A stretch of DNA of 64,000 bases from Thauera sp. GDN1 (GTDB lineage: Bacteria; Pseudomonadota; Gammaproteobacteria; Burkholderiales; Rhodocyclaceae). Location of the stretch: contig NZ_CP097870.1 in assembly GCF_029223545.1 (NCBI RefSeq), forward strand, positions 1,054,001 to 1,118,000. Reading direction: 5' to 3'. The position numbers were made by a program, and so were the translations under genes. Shown here in pieces: positions 44,126 to 52,479 of the stretch. The notes beneath the pieces are model-generated. The model was not told the origin of the DNA. It saw nothing but the letters and a program-made list of their open reading frames with translations, and did not search any database. The stretch's first letter is position 1. Each line of letters begins with the position of its first letter.

Positions 44126-46552
44126 ATGCGGACGGATTCGAGGAGCAGGGGCAGTTCCCTGGCGTTGGCGTGCTGGATCCTGCTCGCGTTGTGCGGCGCG
44201 CTGGGGCTCGCGGTGTTTGCGCTGCGACATCCGTTTGGCGTAGCGATCGGAGGCGGAATCGCGATCGCCTTCCTGGCACTGATGAGCGTGCGGCGCGATG
44301 CCTGGCTGCTGTGCCTGCCGTCATTGGCGCCGGTGGTCGATCTGGCCGGATGGTCGGGGGCGATCCATCTGACCGAGAGCGACGCGCTGGTGATGAGCGC
44401 GCTGCTCGCGGGCAGCGTGCAGGCGATGCTGGCGGCGGCAGGTCGGATGGGGGCCGCGGTGGAGGCCGGCGGCGGGCGGGCCTGGCGCTTCGGGGTGATC
44501 CAGATTGCCCTGGTGGGCTTGCTCGGGCTGAGCTACATGGTGTCGACGCAGTGGTCGGCCGTGGGGGCGGCGGCGCGCGATGCGGCGTTGTTGATCGGTT
44601 ACGGCACGGCGCTGAACGGACCGCGCGTGGCAAAGGGCTTCGTGTGGGCGGTGCTGTTGCTGCCGCTGCTGGCGCAGGCCTTGCGCGATCGGCCGCAGGC
44701 GGCGACGCGCTGCCTGGTGTGGGGGTTGGTGGCGGGGGCGGTGCTGGTGTCGCTGGCTGCGGTGTGGGAGCGCTGGGCCTTTACCGGGCTGTCGGACTTC
44801 GCGAGCGACTACCGCACCACGGCCTTGTTCTGGGAGATGAACGTGGGCGGCGCCACGCTGGACGGCTGGCTGGCGCTGACGGTGCCGGTGGCGTTGTGGT
44901 GGGTGCTGCGGCAGCGGGATGCGGGCTGGGAGGCGCCAGCGCTGTGGATCGGGTTGGCGGTGCTGGGCGTGCTGGCGTACGCGAGCTTTACGACGTTTTC
45001 GCGCGGGTTGTATCTGGGGCTGGCGGTCGGGGTGGTCGTGTTGCTGCTGGCGATGCTGCGGCACGGCGCGTGGCGGGTGTCGGTGACGAGCCTGCTGGGG
45101 TGGCTGGCCTATGCGGGCGTGCTGCTGTGGTTGCTGGCAGGGGGGTTCCAGACTGGCGGCTACCGCGGCGCGGGGGCGATGCTGGGCCTGGCCTTGGCGG
45201 TGTTCGGCGCGGCGCCGGTCGTGGCGGTGGCGTCGGCGCGGGCGCTCGGCGGGGCGGTGGTGCTGGCCCTCGCGGCTGCGGTGGCGAGTGTGGCGGCGAT
45301 GCTCATGGTGCCCAAGGGGGTGTATCTGGCGTACGCGCTCAATGCCATGCTGCTGGGCGTGGCCTTGTTCAGCCGCTGGCCGGGCGCGCTCGAGCGCTGG
45401 GTCACGGGCGTGGTGATCGCCCTGCTGGGATGGCTGGCGGCGAATGCGGTGCTGGTGAGCCAGTACTGGGCCGAGTCGGATGGCCTGTTGCCGGCCATGT
45501 TCTGTGCGCTGTGGTTGTTTCTGCCCCTGGCCTGGGTGCGCATTCGGCCCGCTCGCTGCTGGCGGCCGACGCCGCATGGCTGGGTGCTGGTGTCGATGTG
45601 CCTGGGGGCGATCACGATCGTGGTGGTGAGCCTGAACACCTATTACGCGGCGACCCGGATGGAGCGTGCCGCCGCCGACCTGGAGGGTCGCCTTGCGCAT
45701 TGGTCCTACGCGGCGTCCCTGCCTTCGGGGCAGGGGACGCAGTGGCTGGGCGTTGGCGTGGGCCAGTTCGCCGAGGCCTACTTCTGGCAGGCGCCGGAGG
45801 GGGTGTTTCCGGGTTCGCACGGCCTGGGCTTCGATGCAGGCAATACCTATCTCAAGCTCGGCGCGCCGCGGCATGTACTGGGCTTTGGCGAACTGTACCG
45901 GGTGTCGCAGCGGGTGTCGCCGGGCCTGATCGCGCCCCTGCAACTGGCGGTGCGCGTGCGTGCGCCCGAGGCCGATGCGCGCCTGACGGTGGAGGTGTGC
46001 CGCAAGCATCTGCTGTACGAGGCGGGGTGCACGGGGGGGCGGATTCGCGTGCCGAAGGGGGGCGCGTGGACGACGCAGCACCTGGTGCTGGATCCCGGTC
46101 GCCTGGGTGGATCGGGGGTGCCGCGGCTGACCGTGTTCTCGATCGCCAACAGTAGCCGTGCACTGCTCGAGGTCGATGACATCAGCCTGGTCGATGGGCG
46201 TGGGCGCGAGTTGCTGGACAACGGGCATTTCGCTCACGGGGCGGACTACTGGTTCTTCACCAGCGACCGTCACCACCTGCCCTGGCACGCGAAGAACCTG
46301 TGGTTGCACTTCTTCGTGGAGCAGGGCTGGATGGGGCTGGTGGCGTTCTCGCTGCTGTGTGCGGCGGCGGTGTGGCGCCTGACGCTGGGGCGGGGCGCTA
46401 CCCATCCCCTGGCTCCGCCCCTGCTGGGCGGCCTGAGCGCCTTCTTCATCGTGGGCGCCTTCGACAGTCTGGTCGATGCGCCACGGCTGGCGACGCTGGC
46501 CTTCCTGCTGATGTTTACGGCGCTGGGGGTGAGGGGCGCGCGCGGGCGGTAG
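44126..46552 (+). CDS. Large O-antigen ligase/polymerase-like membrane protein with inserted extracytoplasmic domain
   Basis: 808 residues. Residues about 20-500 form roughly a dozen membrane helices. A periplasmic loop starts with GVGVGQFAEAYFW (about 541) and normally would soon reach the catalytic HNLWLHFFVEQGW-like segment, here HAKNLWLHFFVEQGWMGL (about 720). Between them lie about 150 residues with beta-rich sequence (LQLAVRVRAPEADARLTVEVC, LEVDDISLVDGRGRELLDNG) resembling a carbohydrate-binding jelly roll. Two more helices follow. It may polymerise or ligate the polysaccharide. The ATG at 44126 fits a short basic N-region before the first helix. Confidence 0.78.
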   Translation: MRTDSRSRGSSLALACWILLALCGALGLAVFALRHPFGVAIGGGIAIAFLALMSVRRDAWLLCLPSLAPVVDLAGWSGAIHLTESDALVMSALLAGSVQAMLAAAGRMGAAVEAGGGRAWRFGVIQIALVGLLGLSYMVSTQWSAVGAAARDAALLIGYGTALNGPRVAKGFVWAVLLLPLLAQALRDRPQAATRCLVWGLVAGAVLVSLAAVWERWAFTGLSDFASDYRTTALFWEMNVGGATLDGWLALTVPVALWWVLRQRDAGWEAPALWIGLAVLGVLAYASFTTFSRGLYLGLAVGVVVLLLAMLRHGAWRVSVTSLLGWLAYAGVLLWLLAGGFQTGGYRGAGAMLGLALAVFGAAPVVAVASARALGGAVVLALAAAVASVAAMLMVPKGVYLAYALNAMLLGVALFSRWPGALERWVTGVVIALLGWLAANAVLVSQYWAESDGLLPAMFCALWLFLPLAWVRIRPARCWRPTPHGWVLVSMCLGAITIVVVSLNTYYAATRMERAAADLEGRLAHWSYAASLPSGQGTQWLGVGVGQFAEAYFWQAPEGVFPGSHGLGFDAGNTYLKLGAPRHVLGFGELYRVSQRVSPGLIAPLQLAVRVRAPEADARLTVEVCRKHLLYEAGCTGGRIRVPKGGAWTTQHLVLDPGRLGGSGVPRLTVFSIANSSRALLEVDDISLVDGRGRELLDNGHFAHGADYWFFTSDRHHLPWHAKNLWLHFFVEQGWMGLVAFSLLCAAAVWRLTLGRGATHPLAPPLLGGLSAFFIVGAFDSLVDAPRLATLAFLLMFTALGVRGARGR

Positions 46553-46830
46553 ACGTCGACCGCGTTGGTGCAGCCCGTGGCGGTCGCCGCCGACAGGTGT
46601 CGGGAATTTTTACATTTTCGATTCCGATGTGCCGATTGCCGGATGTGGTCGGGTTTTATTTTGCGCGCAACTATATGATTTGACGCTTTTTGTTGTCAGC
46701 TTGGAGCGTCTGCGAACGATTTTTGCTTGTCGTATCGGCACAAGGGAGACGAGAACAACGCCTTCTGCATGATTGCCGGCTGGACTTGCTTGAGCCGGTC
46801 GATCGGTTCCCTCTTTTCTGAAGGGGCTGA
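46553..46830. other. Gap between ligase-like gene and small unknown gene
   Basis: The 278 bases include an AT-rich part (about 46605-46740) unlike the surroundings, with TTTTTACATTTTCG and TATATGATTTGACGC. It could hold a promoter for the small gene at 46831, but I find no -35/-10 pair with correct spacing and no clear terminator or RNA. Confidence 0.4.
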
Positions 46831-47076
46831 ATGATGGAACAGCGGACGCGGCACACGCTGCGGCGCTTGATCGAGTTGACCACGCGAGCGGTCGGCGGGG
46901 GCATGATGTCCCTGCCGAAGGCGGCCGAGACCCTGGAGTCGGCGGGGGTGCCGTTCGAGGTGGTCTGCCGGGTGCTGATGCCTTTCAAGGATGGTGCATC
47001 GCGGTTCGCCTCTTCGGCAGGCGAGCAGCGGGGCGGGGTGCGCATTCCGCCCGTGTCCGGATCGCGCAAGGCTTGA
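46831..47076 (+). CDS. Small protein of unknown function
   Basis: 81 residues, start supported by an AAGGGG site before a double ATG. The first 50 residues look folded and helical (RHTLRRLIELTTRAVGGGMM, AAETLESAGVPFEVVCRVLM); the last 30 are low in complexity and basic. No signal peptide or membrane segment is seen. It stands alone between the ligase-like gene and the convergent PLP decarboxylase gene. I do not recognise the family. A short conserved regulator or antitoxin-like protein is possible, but nothing in the sequence proves it. Confidence 0.55.
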   Translation: MMEQRTRHTLRRLIELTTRAVGGGMMSLPKAAETLESAGVPFEVVCRVLMPFKDGASRFASSAGEQRGGVRIPPVSGSRKA

Positions 47077-47088
47077 AGGCGCGCCGAC

Positions 47089-47112
47089 GGTTCGCAGGCC
47101 TGCCCGCGAACC
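47089..47112. repeat. Hairpin between convergent genes
   Basis: GGTTCGCAGGC and GCCCGCGAACC pair over 10 of 11 positions with a 2-base centre. It lies between two convergent gene ends (47076 and 47123). It lacks a T-run on either strand, so it may be a REP-like element (its reverse complement has TTCGCGGGC) or act as a bidirectional RNA 3' end. Confidence 0.6.
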
Positions 47113-47122
47113 GCGCTGCCGA

Positions 47123-48364
47123 TCAGACGAGCACTTCCACCACCCCGGGATGCCCGAGGAATCGCTGCGGGCTGGCGGTGGCACCGTAGGCGCCGGACTG
47201 GTAGATCGCCACCAGGTCGCCCGGCTGGGCGGCGGGCAGGTTCATGCGGTCGGCGAGCAGGTCGAGCGGGGTGCATAGCGGGCCGACCACCGAGACGTTT
47301 TCCGTTGCGCTGCCGTCCATGCGATTGGCGATCGCCACCGGGTAGTTCTTGCGGATGACCTGGCCGAAGTTGCCCGAGGCCGAGAGGTGGTGGTGCAGGC
47401 CGCCGTCGGTGACCAGGTAGGTGTGGCCGCGCGAGACCTTCCTGTCCAGCACGCGCGCGACGTAGAGGCCGGCCTCGCCGACCAGATAGCGGCCGAGTTC
47501 GATGACGATCTCCGCCTGCGGCAGCGCGCTGCGGGCCTGAGCGACGATGTCGGCGAGATTGGCGCCGATGGGCGCGAGGTCCAGCGGCTGCTCGCCCGGG
47601 AAATAGGGGATGCCGAAGCCGCCGCCGAGGTTGAGGAACTTCACCGGCGAGGGCGCGTGTTCCGCCAGCCGGCAGGCGAGGGCGAAGCTCTTCTGCTGGG
47701 CCTCGACGATGGCCTCGGGCTTGAGGTTCTGCGAGCCGGCGAAGAGGTGGAAGCCCTCGAAGGCGAGCCCGGCGCGACCGATTTCCGCCAGCAGCGCGGG
47801 CACCTCTTCGGCATCGACACCGAACTGCTTCGGCCCGCCGCCCATCTTCATGCCCGAGGCCTTGAGCTCGAAATCCGGATTGACGCGCACCGCGACCCTC
47901 GCCGGCAGCCCGAGTGCCTGCTGCGCGGCGGCCAGGATCGGCAGCTCGCGGAAGGATTCGACATTGACCAGGATGCCGGCGGCGACCGCCTGCTGCAGCT
48001 CGGCCTCGGTCTTGCCGGGGCCGGCGAAGCTGATCTCCTGCGGATCGGCACCGGCGTCGAGCGCGACCAGCAGCTCGCCCGCCGAGGCGACGTCGATGCC
48101 ATCGACCAGCCGCGCCATGTGGCACACCAGTGCCGGCATCGGGTTGGCCTTCATCGCGTAGTGCAGCTTGACCGCCGCCGGCAGCGCGGCACGCAGCTGC
48201 GCCACGCGCGCGTCGAGCAGGCTGCGGTCGTAGGCGTAGAAGGGCGTGCGCCCGACCCGCGCGGCGATGCGGCCGATCGGCTGGCCGTTGATCAGCAGTT
48301 CGCCTCCTGCGCTGCGGAACTGCGACATCGGGGCGTGGACGGGCGGCTGGCGGGTCTCGGTCAT
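47123..48364 (-). CDS. PLP-dependent decarboxylase, exosortase A-associated
   Basis: 413 residues of fold-type III (LysA/ornithine decarboxylase-like). The PLP lysine is K72 in HYAMKANPMPALV; other motifs are DVASAGELLVAL, LGGGFGIPYFPGEQPLDL (phosphate-binding glycines), ELGRYLVGEAGLYV and VVGPLCTPLDLLADR with the active-site cysteine of the partner subunit. The family occurs in XrtA loci beside a carrier protein and an acyl-CoA ligase. It should decarboxylate a D- or L-amino acid or a carrier-linked form of one. In this genome it is about 9.5 kb from the carrier gene and on the opposite strand. Confidence 0.9.
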   Translation of the reverse strand: MTETRQPPVHAPMSQFRSAGGELLINGQPIGRIAARVGRTPFYAYDRSLLDARVAQLRAALPAAVKLHYAMKANPMPALVCHMARLVDGIDVASAGELLVALDAGADPQEISFAGPGKTEAELQQAVAAGILVNVESFRELPILAAAQQALGLPARVAVRVNPDFELKASGMKMGGGPKQFGVDAEEVPALLAEIGRAGLAFEGFHLFAGSQNLKPEAIVEAQQKSFALACRLAEHAPSPVKFLNLGGGFGIPYFPGEQPLDLAPIGANLADIVAQARSALPQAEIVIELGRYLVGEAGLYVARVLDRKVSRGHTYLVTDGGLHHHLSASGNFGQVIRKNYPVAIANRMDGSATENVSVVGPLCTPLDLLADRMNLPAAQPGDLVAIYQSGAYGATASPQRFLGHPGVVEVLV

Positions 48365-48418
48365 GGTGCGCTCGGGGATCTACAGGCTGGCTGGGATTGT
48401 AGTGGCTGGCGGCGCGGG

Positions 48419-49546
48419 CTATCTGGTCGCGCTGCTCGCACGTCGGCGCGTGCTGCGGGCGGCGGGCTGGCGGGCGCCGCGGATGACGCTGGCGATCATG
48501 GTGGCGATGAAGACCGCCAGCGTGGCGGCATTGGCGAGCGCGCCCCACTGCCGCAGCGCGAGGCTCTCGCCCAGGCCCCCGAACACGCGCAGCGCGAGCG
48601 AGAGGTGGAGCAGCGCGAGCGGCACGTAGAAGAAGGGGTGATAGGGAATCTTCACCTTGAGCACGGCCGGGAAGATGATCGCCGCGTGGCCGAAGACCAT
48701 CGCGAACACGAAGCCGAGCGCGATCGCATGCATCGCGGTGTCGTGCAGCGCATGGCCGGGCGCGAAGCCGCCGCCCAGGCCCGCGATGGCGCCGGCGCCG
48801 AGCCAGACGTAGCCGGTGAGCAGGCAGATGCCGATGAAGCGGGTGAGGCCGTGCTGGCCGGCGGTGTGGCGGGCGATGTCGAACACCAGCAGCCAGAGGG
48901 CGAGGGCGAGCAGGCCGGCGGCGAACAGTGTCGACCCGAGGGTGTCGGTGATCCCGAACGATGCGACCAGCGCGCCGGCGAGGATGACCCCGCTGACGAC
49001 GATGAAGCTGGGCGCCGCCGCCGGTCGCACGGGCAGGAAGCGGGTGAGCTCCAGGCGTTCGCCGGCCACCGTCAGCACCAGGAAGGCGAGCCAGAACGGC
49101 ACGGCGGCATGCAGGTTGCCGCCCGCGATCCACACCAGGTTGCCGGTGAGCCAGCACGCCGCGCCGATGGCCAGCATGACGGTGAACAGCGCCAGCTGCC
49201 GCCGGGTGACGACCACGCTGCCGGCAACGAGCACGCTTGAGGCGAGCAGGAGCAGGCTCTGCGCGACCACCAGCGGACCGCCCAGCATCAGCAGCACGCC
49301 ACCGCCACCGGCGAGCGCCGGCCCGAGGTAGGGCCACAGACCGCCGAGCGCGACCGCACGTTCCAGGCTGATGACCGTGCCGAAGAAGGCGCCGATCATC
49401 AGCGCCGCATGGCTGCCGGCCTGCATGGCGCCGAAATCCGGCACGCTCACGCCCACCCGCGCCAGCCCGGCGAGCACGCCGGTGACCAGCGAGGCCAGCC
49501 CGAGCACCAGCAGCGGCACCCGGGCGAGCGGGGGCAGGGTGTTCAT
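48419..49546 (-). CDS. Polytopic membrane protein, possibly NnrS-related
   Basis: 375 residues with about twelve hydrophobic helices. Histidines lie in membrane or edge positions (GHALHDTAMHAIALGFVFAMVFGHAAIIFPAVLKV and IPYHPFFYVPLALLHLSLAL regions), which suggests metal or heme binding as in NnrS-like proteins, but the match is only general. The ATG overlaps the stop of the DUF59 gene (ATGA), so the two are coupled. That pairing hints at a link to iron-sulfur or other metal handling. The gene has no evident part in polysaccharide synthesis. The last 20 residues are Arg-rich. Confidence 0.6.
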   Translation of the reverse strand: MNTLPPLARVPLLVLGLASLVTGVLAGLARVGVSVPDFGAMQAGSHAALMIGAFFGTVISLERAVALGGLWPYLGPALAGGGGVLLMLGGPLVVAQSLLLLASSVLVAGSVVVTRRQLALFTVMLAIGAACWLTGNLVWIAGGNLHAAVPFWLAFLVLTVAGERLELTRFLPVRPAAAPSFIVVSGVILAGALVASFGITDTLGSTLFAAGLLALALWLLVFDIARHTAGQHGLTRFIGICLLTGYVWLGAGAIAGLGGGFAPGHALHDTAMHAIALGFVFAMVFGHAAIIFPAVLKVKIPYHPFFYVPLALLHLSLALRVFGGLGESLALRQWGALANAATLAVFIATMIASVIRGARQPAARSTRRRASSATR

Positions 49547-49863
49547 CGCTTCCAGCCGAAGTGCTCGCGCGCCTCGGGCGCCATCTTCTCCGGGCTCCAG
49601 GGCGGATCCCAGACGATCTCCACGCGGATGTCCACCTCGGGCGGCACCATCGGGTCGAGGATGCGGTCGATGTCGTCGAGGATCATGTCGGCCATCGGGC
49701 ACGCCGGCGAGGTCATCGTCATCTCGATGTAGAGCGCGCCGGGCTGGCTCTCGATCTTGTAGATGAGGCCCAGATCGACGATGTTCATGCCGACTTCGGG
49801 GTCCATGACCAGGCGCAGCGCGCTGCGGATGGCTTCGGTGTCGGGGGTGGGGAGGGGATTCAT
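49543..49863 (-). CDS. DUF59/MIP18-like metal-sulfur cluster assembly protein
   Basis: 106 residues with the family signature LRLVMDPEVGMNIVDLGLIYKI, TMTSPACPMADMILDDI (conserved Cys in SPACPM) and VEIVWDPPWSPEKMAPEAREHFGW. The fold is that of PaaD, SufT and yeast Cia2 proteins that assist cluster insertion into target enzymes. It is upstream of, and coupled to, the membrane protein gene. A target enzyme cannot be named; the coupled membrane protein is the obvious candidate. Confidence 0.87.
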   Translation of the reverse strand: MNPLPTPDTEAIRSALRLVMDPEVGMNIVDLGLIYKIESQPGALYIEMTMTSPACPMADMILDDIDRILDPMVPPEVDIRVEIVWDPPWSPEKMAPEAREHFGWKR

Positions 49864-49938
49864 GGGCGGTATTGTCGTTGTCGTCGGCTGCCCGCCGAAA
49901 GGGGAAGTGTGGGCAGCATCGCGGAGAAACGGGTGTCT

Positions 49939-50508
49939 TCAGGGCTGCTCGTCGAGATCCTCGAAGGCCTCGGCGGGCGACAGCGCCATGTCGACGCTCT
50001 CCAGTTTCAGCGCGGGGCCGCTGCCCTCGCTCTCGAGCAGGATCCAGTGGTCGGCTTCGCGGCGATAGAGTTCGAGGCGGCGCTGGTCGATGTCGACCAG
50101 CAGGTATTCCTGCAGGTCGGCGAGCTTGCGGTAGGCGGCGAATTTGGTGCCGCGGTCGTAGGCTGCGGTGGAGTCGGAGAGGACCTCGACGACCAGCTTG
50201 GGGTGCTCGATCGCGAGTTCCGCGCGGCGGTCGCGCTCGTCGCAGGTGACCATCACGTCGGGGTAGAAGTAGGCGTCGGCTTCGGCGACGAAGAGTTTCA
50301 TGTCGGCGATGAAGCTGCGGCAGCGGCTCCCCGCAAGATGGCTGCGCAGGCGTGCGTAAATGGCCCCGGCTGCGAGCGCGTGGTTCTGCCGCACCCCCAC
50401 CATCGCGAACACCTCTCCCGCGATGTACTCGTGCTTGTCCGGCTGCTGGGCCTCCCAGTCGAGGTAGGCCTGGCGATTGAGCGGTGCGGCTTCCCGTGCG
50501 TGTCCCAT
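49939..50508 (-). CDS. Uma2 family restriction-endonuclease-like protein
   Basis: 189 residues. The N-terminal LDWEAQQPDKHEYIAGEVFAMVG is the Uma2 start, and the PD-(D/E)xK active site is seen as PDVMVTCDERD ... PKLVVEVLSDSTAAYDRGTKFAAYRKL with LQEYLLVDIDQRRLELY. The family is widespread, often in many copies, with unknown biological role. It stands alone, on the same strand as its neighbours but with gaps on both sides (about 75 and 64 bases). It has no obvious tie to the polysaccharide genes. Confidence 0.88.
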   Translation of the reverse strand: MGHAREAAPLNRQAYLDWEAQQPDKHEYIAGEVFAMVGVRQNHALAAGAIYARLRSHLAGSRCRSFIADMKLFVAEADAYFYPDVMVTCDERDRRAELAIEHPKLVVEVLSDSTAAYDRGTKFAAYRKLADLQEYLLVDIDQRRLELYRREADHWILLESEGSGPALKLESVDMALSPAEAFEDLDEQP

Positions 50509-50572
50509 GGCGAGGCTCCTGATGCGTTGCCGCCATTGTGGGCGAGCAGGCGCCGGCGTTCAATGCAGCGGA

Positions 50573-52369
50573 TCAATCGAGGCGGACGCCATCGGAATGC
50601 CCGCGCATCCAGAACTCCATCATCATCAGGATCCACACCATCTCGCCGTAGTAGCCGGGGTGGGCGGGCAGGTGGGTCGTCAGCAGCGCGTCGATGAAGC
50701 CCGGGCGCACGATGCCGCGCTGGCGGAAGCTGCCCAGCGCATCGGCGGCGAGCGCCTTCAGCCCCGCATCTTGGCAGGCCCACACGCCGAAGGGCAGGCC
50801 GAAGCCGTGCTTCTTCTTGGCGATGATCTCGTCGGGCAGGAAGCCGCGCAGCGCCTCCTTGAAGAACCAGCGCAGGGTCAGGCGCTTGAGCTTCCAGTCG
50901 GGCGGCAGGCCGGTGGAGAAGTCGGCGAGCTCGTCCGACAGCAGCGGGAAGGCCACATCCACCCCGGCGAGCTGGGTGGTGCCGATGACCTTGGGCAGGT
51001 CGTTGTCGGCCAGCGTGTATTTCCAGTCGTAGTTGAGCATCAGGTTGATGTGCGAGCGCGCATTGGTCGCCTGCCACACCGCGCGCTGCTCGACATTCGG
51101 CCGGCCGGTGTCGACGCGGGCGAGGAAGTCGGGCTCGAACACGTTGTCCATGCCCAGGCGCAGGAGCATGTTGTACATGTGGATGCGGTCGGGCATGGGC
51201 ACGCGCGCCTGCTCGACGTAGCTGACGCCCTTCTTCGCGACCGGGATGCGGTCCATGCCGGGCAGCGCCAGCGCCGGTTCGAGCAGGCCGCGGCGCAGCA
51301 GGCCTGGCACCTCGTCGTACCAGCCGAACACGCGCTGCTTGGCGTAGCGGCTGTTGCCGCCGAAGAGCTCGTCGCCACCGTCGCCGGCGAGCATGCGCTC
51401 GACGCCGTCCTCGCGCGCGCGCCTGGCGCAGATCCAGCCCGGGAGCGCCGAGGAGTTGCCGAAGGGCTGGTCGTAGTGGATGGCGACCTTGGGGATGCCG
51501 TCGACCAGGTCGGCGGGGGTGACGTAGTACTCCCGATGCTCGGCGCCGAAGCGCTTCGCGGCGATGCGCGCGTACGCCATCTCGTCGTAGCCGCTGGCGT
51601 CGAAGCCGATCGAGTAGGCGCGCGCGGGCCGGCCGAGCACCTTGCACAGCATGCCGGTGACGGTGGAGCTGTCGGTGCCGCCGGAGAGGAAGCAGCCCAC
51701 GCTGGCGCCCTCGGCCTCGCGCCGCACGCCGTCCTGGACGATCTGCAGGAAGCGCGCCCTGGCCTCGTCGAAGCCGGGGGCGGCGTCCTCGTCGAACTGC
51801 GGATTCCACCAGCGCCGGCATTCGGCCTTGCCGTCCTGCCACTTGAGCAGGTGGCCGTGGGGCAGGCGGGCGATGCCGTCGAAGATGGTCGCCGGCGCCG
51901 GGATCATGTGGAAGAACAGGTATTCGAACACCGACTGCGGGGCGATGTGGCGCTCCACGCCCGGGACCGTGTCGGCGCGGTCGGAGAAGTGCAGGCGGCC
52001 GTCGCGCTCGGCATAGCAGATCGGCCAGGTGCCGAAGCGGTCGGTGGCGAGCACGGCCTCGCGGCCGTCGTCGGCGATCATCGCCACGCAGAAGCGGCCC
52101 GCGGCCTGACCGACCGCGTCGTCGCCGAAGCGGGCGAAGGCCTGCGCCCAGGCCGCCGCCGCGCCCAGGCGGGTGTTGGCCTGCTCCAGCGCATCGTCAT
52201 GAAAGCGCGGCCGCCCGAGCGCCAGGTAAAACCGTCCGCCTTCCTGGTAGGTGCCGACCTCGGCCTGGCAGGCCACCGCCCCGGCGGGAAACTGCAGCCG
52301 CGCCATGTCCGCGGGCAGGGCGGCCGCCGCTTCCGGCGTGCCGAGAACCCCACTAAATCGTTCGCGCAC
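50573..52369 (-). CDS. Asparagine-synthase-like protein lacking the glutaminase cysteine (second)
   Basis: About 598 residues. The Ntn-like N-terminal domain starts RERFSGVLG with no Cys2, followed by VLATDRFGTWPICYAERDGRLHFSDRAD. The synthetase domain has FLSGGTDSSTVTGML (PP-loop) and MLAGDGGDELFGGNSRY, both intact, and the C-terminal FLPDEIIAKKKHGFGLPFG. A GTG at 52369 with an AGGGAG site is preferred; the ATG at 52408 gives 13 more residues. It likely forms an amide by adenylation without glutamine. Its position between exosortase-associated decarboxylase and ligase genes suggests it works in the same route. Confidence 0.83.
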   Translation of the reverse strand: MRERFSGVLGTPEAAAALPADMARLQFPAGAVACQAEVGTYQEGGRFYLALGRPRFHDDALEQANTRLGAAAAWAQAFARFGDDAVGQAAGRFCVAMIADDGREAVLATDRFGTWPICYAERDGRLHFSDRADTVPGVERHIAPQSVFEYLFFHMIPAPATIFDGIARLPHGHLLKWQDGKAECRRWWNPQFDEDAAPGFDEARARFLQIVQDGVRREAEGASVGCFLSGGTDSSTVTGMLCKVLGRPARAYSIGFDASGYDEMAYARIAAKRFGAEHREYYVTPADLVDGIPKVAIHYDQPFGNSSALPGWICARRAREDGVERMLAGDGGDELFGGNSRYAKQRVFGWYDEVPGLLRRGLLEPALALPGMDRIPVAKKGVSYVEQARVPMPDRIHMYNMLLRLGMDNVFEPDFLARVDTGRPNVEQRAVWQATNARSHINLMLNYDWKYTLADNDLPKVIGTTQLAGVDVAFPLLSDELADFSTGLPPDWKLKRLTLRWFFKEALRGFLPDEIIAKKKHGFGLPFGVWACQDAGLKALAADALGSFRQRGIVRPGFIDALLTTHLPAHPGYYGEMVWILMMMEFWMRGHSDGVRLD

Positions 52370-52479
52370 GACTCTCTCCCTCGACCCCGATGCCGGGCCG
52401 CGTTTCATCCAACCTATTTAATGATGCTCCATGCCGCAGGGATTGTCAGTGAACTGTCGGACAGGTGGGCGCGCGCTGG

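Noticed and set aside
44321..46405. Long minus-strand open frame opposite the large ligase-like gene
   Set aside because: The translation is Gln/Arg/His-rich and shows no fold; the plus strand has regular membrane helices and a ligase loop.
46671..49337. Very long open frame on the minus strand across the small unknown gene, the decarboxylase and the membrane-protein gene
   Set aside because: It is rich in Arg, Pro, Ala and Gly without any domain, and lies out of frame over the well-supported decarboxylase (47123-48364); such frames are a by-product of high GC.
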